From Minisyncoccota bacterium (GTDB lineage: Bacteria > Patescibacteriota > Microgenomatia > Levybacterales > UBA12049), in contig JANWIQ010000033.1 of the NCBI GenBank assembly GCA_025449795.1, forward strand, positions 1 through 8,507: 8,507 nt of DNA, read 5' to 3'. Shown piece after piece: positions 6,174 to 8,507 of this stretch. Below the pieces are notes generated by a model. It saw nothing but the letters and a program-made list of their open reading frames with translations. It ran no database searches and had not been told where the DNA came from. The translations under genes and the position numbers were made by a program. The number at the start of each line of letters is the position of its first letter. Positions within the stretch are counted from its first letter, which is position 1.

Positions 6174-7427
6174 ATGGCAACAGGAGGAGCAATTAATGGA
6201 GCAGGGGGAGGAGAGCGTTTAGACGGTGTTGAGCCAGTTGCAAAAGCCCTAAATCCTGTAAAGCCCCCAATAGTAAAACTTACACGCCCACAGGCAGTGG
6301 AAAGTTTTTTTGATCTTAGAAAACCGAAAGCTCCAGATTCTCCACTGTCTCCAGCGCCGGATATTCCTGCAACCAATGCTGCAGACAGCGTTACTTTAGA
6401 TGCTGTATCTACAGAAAGTCCAGATACAGTACTTTCGGGATTGGGAAGCGGAGAATTACCTCCAATGCCAGGAAGGGTTGACGCTGTAGAAGAAAACATG
6501 CTCAATGAGGGTGAAACTGGGGACGTTAGGGCACGGGCTGCCGAGGAGGTTGTAAAAACCCTGGATACTGAGGAGAAATTTGACAAAGCAGTTGATGAAA
6601 GCGGGGTTGATAAAGATGCCCTTACTGCGAAGGCAACAGAAATCAGAAAGGAATTAGTAGATGGAAAAGATGGTAAATCAGGAGACGCAAAATATAATGA
6701 TAAATCTTATGATAGAGCAATTAGAGATCAGGCTTTTGCAGAGCTTTTGGAAGCACAAGTTCCGCTTGAGCAAGCACAGATAGAAGCAGAAGCCGCTGTA
6801 GCAGCAAATGTACCTGGGGGTAAAGTACTTACTGAATCTCAAAGATGGAAACAGATTAAAAGAGAAGTTAATAGCACCGTTGGGGATAATGAAAGAATGA
6901 GGCAAATTACAGAAGGGGTTATAATCCTAACAGGACAGCTTGCAAAATCTGAAGCAAGAGTAAATGCTCTCCGGGAATGGGCGAATATGGATCAGATTGG
7001 GCTTGGAGATGCAATATTAAGAAAAAAGCAGGATGCAGCGAAAGAAACAGATCCTATAAAAAAAGCTAAGCTTGATAGAGACTTAGACGACATGATAGCA
7101 CTGCAAGAAGAAAAGAAAATAATTGACGCAAAAGCAACTCCGGAAGAAAGGGCTCAAAAGCCTGGAACGCTTGTAAAAGCAGAAATAGAAAGGGATCATG
7201 ATCAAGCGAGCCTTAATTCCGTAGTTGAAAAAGCAAGAACTAGCGGAATAAGCCCAACGCTTCTTGACGCACTTCAAAATCCGACTGATCAGGTTAGGCT
7301 TGGAGAGTTATTGAAAAATGCATTGGATAAGGGATATTTAAAATATGGAACTCAAGGAAGTATTCTTATTTTTATCCTTTTGCTTATTTCCGAAGCGGCA
7401 AGGGGAATGGTAAAAATCCCACAGTAA
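6174..7427 (+). CDS. Cysteine-free protein with Pro/Ala-rich N-terminus and C-terminal membrane tail
   Basis: I do not recognise this 417-aa protein. Residues 1-13 are Gly/Ala-rich. Residues 20-100 are rich in Pro, Ala, Ser and Asp and probably disordered (KAPDSPLSPAPDIP). Residues 115-390 are charged and helical, with Ala/Glu/Lys/Gln-rich coiled-coil-like runs (about 190-212 and 283-345). The only hydrophobic stretch is near the end, GTQGSILIFILLLI (392-405), followed by SEAARGMVKIPQ; this fits a single tail anchor. The tail motif resembles that of the 1059-aa protein (GTSGSLFTFLWLLF). There is no signal peptide and no cysteine. It is co-transcribed with the 135-aa gene. A tail-anchored protein exposing a long helical domain to the cytoplasm is the simplest reading; with the opposite topology it would be surface-exposed. 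The start at 6174 is the first ATG after the upstream stop, although its Shine-Dalgarno is distant. Confidence 0.85.
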   Translation: MATGGAINGAGGGERLDGVEPVAKALNPVKPPIVKLTRPQAVESFFDLRKPKAPDSPLSPAPDIPATNAADSVTLDAVSTESPDTVLSGLGSGELPPMPGRVDAVEENMLNEGETGDVRARAAEEVVKTLDTEEKFDKAVDESGVDKDALTAKATEIRKELVDGKDGKSGDAKYNDKSYDRAIRDQAFAELLEAQVPLEQAQIEAEAAVAANVPGGKVLTESQRWKQIKREVNSTVGDNERMRQITEGVIILTGQLAKSEARVNALREWANMDQIGLGDAILRKKQDAAKETDPIKKAKLDRDLDDMIALQEEKKIIDAKATPEERAQKPGTLVKAEIERDHDQASLNSVVEKARTSGISPTLLDALQNPTDQVRLGELLKNALDKGYLKYGTQGSILIFILLLISEAARGMVKIPQ

Positions 7428-7443
7428 TAATAAAGTCTAGTTT

Positions 7444-7516
7444 TGTAATCCTCTTGTAATTTATATATCAAGTACCCTTTTGTTGTTACGGGTATAATTT
7501 CTTCATGCAAAGGAGA
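7444..7516 (+). promoter_or_regulatory. Promoter and ribosome binding site of the 169-aa gene
   Basis: A perfect -10 TATAAT (7493-7498) has no convincing -35. The Shine-Dalgarno AAAGGAG (7509-7515) is 8 nt before ATG 7524. TACCC (7473-7477) and GGGTA (7490-7494) form an inverted repeat touching the -10. Further upstream, TTGTAAT occurs twice, 11 bp apart (one helical turn; 7443-7449 and 7454-7460). The gene therefore has its own promoter despite following the 417-aa gene in the same direction. I see no terminator between the two genes. Confidence 0.55.
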
Positions 7517-7523
7517 ATTATGT

Positions 7524-8033
7524 ATGGTAGAAGCAATTGGAAGTACAATAGGTGCGGGAATACGAGCGGGAGGTGCAGTAGTTGGAATTGGTGCAAGAGC
7601 AGTCGCTTCTGGCGGAGCTGAGGCTGTCCGTACGGCTGGACCAAATGTACTTAGAAGTATTGGCACTGTTACTGCAAGAGTTCCGGAACATGCAGTTAAG
7701 AATATTGGAGGGGTAGACCTTGCCCCAAAGCAAATTGGCTCAGAAGCAGGTTATATTATTAAATCTCCAAATATTGCCAATACATTAAGAATTTCTAGAT
7801 TGCAAGATGAATTAAATATTCTGAGATTGCAGGGGTTAAATGGTGCTTCAAAACAAAAACCCACATATGTTTTTATTCCTGAGCAAGAAGACGAAGAAAT
7901 AGGTGGAATAGTTGGTTTAATTATAAAAATCTTTTCTTTTGTTGCTAAGGCACTAGAATTTGGCTTAGATACAGGAGAGGATGGAATAAGTATAGTAAAA
8001 GATCCAAGAGTACAGAAATTACTTACTCAATAA
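7524..8033 (+). CDS. Gly/Ala-rich small protein with hydrophobic C-terminal segment, unknown function
   Basis: I do not recognise this 169-aa protein. Residues 5-40 are almost only Gly, Ala, Val, Ile, Ser and Arg, with Arg14, Arg25 and Arg36 exactly 11 residues apart (GIRAGG, GARAVA, AVRTAG). An 11-residue period is three helical turns and suggests an amphipathic, membrane-surface helix. Residues 83-105 form a predicted helix (LRISRLQDELNILRLQ). After an acidic stretch EQEDEE (120-125) comes IGGIVGLIIKIFSFVAKALEFG (126-147), hydrophobic with two Lys, either a short membrane segment or an amphipathic helix. There is no cysteine and no classical signal peptide. The Shine-Dalgarno supports ATG 7524; an ATG at 7520 is in another frame. 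It converges on the tRNA-Arg gene. The neighbourhood suggests membrane-associated work with the 417-aa and VirB6/TrbL-like proteins, but this is inference. Confidence 0.82.
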   Translation: MVEAIGSTIGAGIRAGGAVVGIGARAVASGGAEAVRTAGPNVLRSIGTVTARVPEHAVKNIGGVDLAPKQIGSEAGYIIKSPNIANTLRISRLQDELNILRLQGLNGASKQKPTYVFIPEQEDEEIGGIVGLIIKIFSFVAKALEFGLDTGEDGISIVKDPRVQKLLTQ

Positions 8034-8047
8034 CTTAGCGCTTAGCG
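8034..8047. repeat. Tandem 7-bp repeat between the 169-aa gene and tRNA-Arg
   Basis: CTTAGCG occurs twice back to back. The second copy reaches into the last two bases of the tRNA-Arg gene. It may be a replication-slippage product; no function is evident. Confidence 0.5.
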
Positions 8048-8118
8048 TCTCCGAGGAGATTCGAACTCCTGACCGTTGGGTTCGGAACCCAATATTCTAT
8101 CCACTGAACTACGGAGAC
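8046..8118 (-). tRNA. tRNA-Arg(CCG)
   Basis: This is a 73-nt tRNA. The acceptor stem GTCTCCG/CGGAGAC is perfect, with discriminator G. The anticodon stem TTGGG/CCCAA carries loop TTCCGAA, anticodon CCG (codon CGG). The T arm is AGGAG-TTCGAAT-CTCCT. No CCA is encoded. It lies downstream of tRNA-Ser(CGA) on the same strand, separated by 65 bp, so the two are probably co-transcribed. Confidence 0.95.
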
Positions 8119-8139
8119 AGGGTACCATTCGACACCCTG
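8118..8139. repeat. Short hairpin in the tRNA-Arg/tRNA-Ser spacer
   Basis: CAGGGT (8118-8123) and ACCCTG (8134-8139) can form a 6-bp stem with a 10-nt loop. It overlaps the first base of tRNA-Arg. It could help processing of a dicistronic tRNA precursor, or it may be chance. No T-run follows, so it is not an intrinsic terminator. Confidence 0.35.
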
Positions 8140-8183
8140 CTGAGCATCTTAATATTTGGCAAAGCAAGGTGCAGAATTTTGTC

Positions 8184-8270
8184 TGGCGGAGAGTGCAGGA
8201 TTCGAACCTGCGCAAGCTTTCACTTACTGGTTTTCGAAACCAGCGCCATAAACCACTCGGCCAACTCTCC
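8184..8270 (-). tRNA. tRNA-Ser(CGA) with encoded CCA
   Basis: The acceptor stem GGAGAGT/ACTCTCC, discriminator G and encoded CCA (8184-8186) are all visible. The D arm is GCC/GGC. The anticodon stem CTGGT/ACCAG has loop TTCGAAA, anticodon CGA (codon UCG). There is a long variable region of class II type, and the T arm is GCAGG-TTCGAAT-CCTGC. The tRNA body is 84 nt. Unlike the two other intact tRNAs in the window, the CCA tail is in the DNA. Confidence 0.94.
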
Positions 8271-8278
8271 TTGGTTTT

Positions 8279-8371
8279 TCCCAGTACTATCTTGCTAAAT
8301 CGAAGATTTAGCAAGATGTACGGGATCCCGAAGTTGTAAGTCAAGCGAAGCTTGACAACATACTTCTGGGA
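8279..8371. repeat. Pair of diverged hairpin elements in inverted orientation around CGGGATCCCG
   Basis: Two adjacent imperfect hairpins fill this stretch. Left (8279-8325): TCCC pairs with GGGA, an A bulges, GTAC pairs with GTAC, a T bulges, then a 13-bp stem (8289-8301 with 8305-8317) closes a GAA loop. Right (8326-8371): TCCC/GGGA, G/C, AAGT/ACTT, TGT/ACA, a small internal loop, then GTCAAGC/GCTTGAC around another GAA loop. Read in reverse complement, the right element starts TCCCAG, bulges an A at the same place, and ends CGGGA, as the left one does. The two share ends and architecture but differ in stem sequence, with paired changes. Their junction is the palindrome CGGGATCCCG (8321-8330). 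No T-run follows on either strand, so this is not a simple terminator. It may be a small palindromic repeat of a REP-like type. Confidence 0.75.
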
Positions 8372-8380
8372 CGAAACCGC

Positions 8381-8407
8381 CGCACTAAACCACTATGCGA
8401 CCTCTCC
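8381..8407 (-). pseudogene. 5' half of a tRNA-Ser gene, broken at the anticodon loop
   Basis: These 27 bases match the 5' end of tRNA-Ser(GGA) at 5192-5218 with one difference (position 8388, in the D loop). They include the acceptor 5' strand GGAGAGG and the whole D arm. Beyond this the minus strand reads GCGGT then TTCGT, which would be an anticodon 5' stem and the start of a loop, but no 3' stem, T arm or CCTCTCC acceptor strand follows before the next tRNA. The break is followed directly by the inverted hairpin pair. It is probably a remnant of another tRNA-Ser isoacceptor or of a duplication. Confidence 0.7.
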
Positions 8408-8453
8408 AAATAAACTACTTACTACTTTTATGATCCATAACCATAAAGATTTA

Positions 8454-8499
8454 TTCGCCTTTCGGCGAAAGACCACCCCTACGCTTTGCTCAGGGTCTT
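8454..8499. repeat. Two further hairpins near the right edge
   Basis: TTCGCC (8454-8459) and GGCGAA (8464-8469) form a tight 6-bp stem with loop TTTC. Directly after it, AAGACC (8469-8474) and GGTCTT (8494-8499) form an outer stem, and inside it CCCT (8477-8480) and AGGG (8492-8495) compete for pairing. CCCT...GCTCAGGG palindromes of this general form are known as frequent intergenic repeats in several bacterial groups. The rest of 8408-8507 shows no gene. Confidence 0.5.
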
Positions 8500-8507
8500 C
8501 GGTTCTC

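Noticed and set aside
8042..8344. Open frames on both strands across 8042-8344
   Set aside because: They run through tRNA-Arg, tRNA-Ser and the hairpin pair; they are open only because of the tRNA sequences.
8279..8371. Intrinsic terminator for the tRNA genes
   Set aside because: The hairpins lie upstream of the minus-strand tRNAs and have no T-run after them on either strand.
8271..8380. Group I intron interrupting a tRNA-Ser
   Set aside because: Only about 100 nt separate the 5' half from the next complete tRNA, too short for a group I intron, and no 3' exon is found.
5192..8407. Integrative element bounded by the two tRNA-Ser 5' halves as attachment sites
   Set aside because: The repeat is the 5' half rather than the usual 3' half of a tRNA, and no integrase or other mobility gene lies between the copies.
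8408..8507. Short minus-strand open frame from the right edge into the tRNA-Ser fragment
   Set aside because: It has no start in the window, crosses two hairpins and ends in the tRNA fragment; its composition does not look like a protein tail.
1..8507. CRISPR array or UGA-recoded genes
   Set aside because: No regularly spaced direct repeats are present. All complete genes end in TAA or TAG, and the long frames have no in-frame TGA that would suggest recoding.

Overview
The window looks like a piece of an AT-rich genome of the Candidate Phyla Radiation (Patescibacteria), most likely a Microgenomates-type lineage. This is an inference. It rests on the VirB6/TrbL-like polytopic protein with its IKIDPRT loop, on large helical proteins with no recognisable family, on tightly packed tRNA genes mostly lacking encoded CCA, and on compact intergenic spaces. 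Every complete gene ends in TAA or TAG, and the long frames read normally with TGG as Trp, so nothing suggests the UGA-recoded code of Gracilibacteria/Absconditabacteria.

Layout, left to right. (1) Positions 1-148, minus: the N-terminus of a P-loop NTPase cut by the window edge. (2) 149-299: a divergent promoter region. (3) 300-3479, plus: a 1059-aa cysteine-free protein of unknown function with a C-terminal hydrophobic tail. (4) 3483-5072, minus: a 529-aa polytopic membrane protein with a signal peptide (VirB6/TrbL-like), converging on the giant gene with a 3-bp gap. (5) 5132-5218, minus: tRNA-Ser(GGA), and 3 bp upstream of it a Nudix hydrolase (5222-5650, minus). (6) 5651-5757: a divergent regulatory region holding four GGTAT half-sites. 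(7) 5758-8033, plus: a 135-aa helical protein, a 417-aa protein with a Pro/Ala-rich N-terminus and a C-terminal membrane tail, and a 169-aa Gly/Ala-rich protein with its own promoter. (8) 8046-8270, minus: tRNA-Arg(CCG) and tRNA-Ser(CGA). (9) 8271-8507: no protein gene, but a dense cluster of hairpins, including two diverged hairpin elements in inverted orientation, and a 5' half of a tRNA-Ser broken at the anticodon loop.

How the genes may work together. The membrane protein resembles the inner-membrane pore component of type IV secretion-like machines common in CPR genomes. The four plus-strand proteins around it contain no cysteine in 1780 residues. Two of them (1059 aa and 417 aa) end in a similar tail, GT[SQ]GS followed by a short hydrophobic stretch, and a third (169 aa) carries a comparable hydrophobic segment. 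A membrane-associated or exported assembly built around the VirB6-like protein is a reasonable hypothesis, but nothing in the sequence proves a function. No VirB4/TraC-type ATPase is visible in the window.
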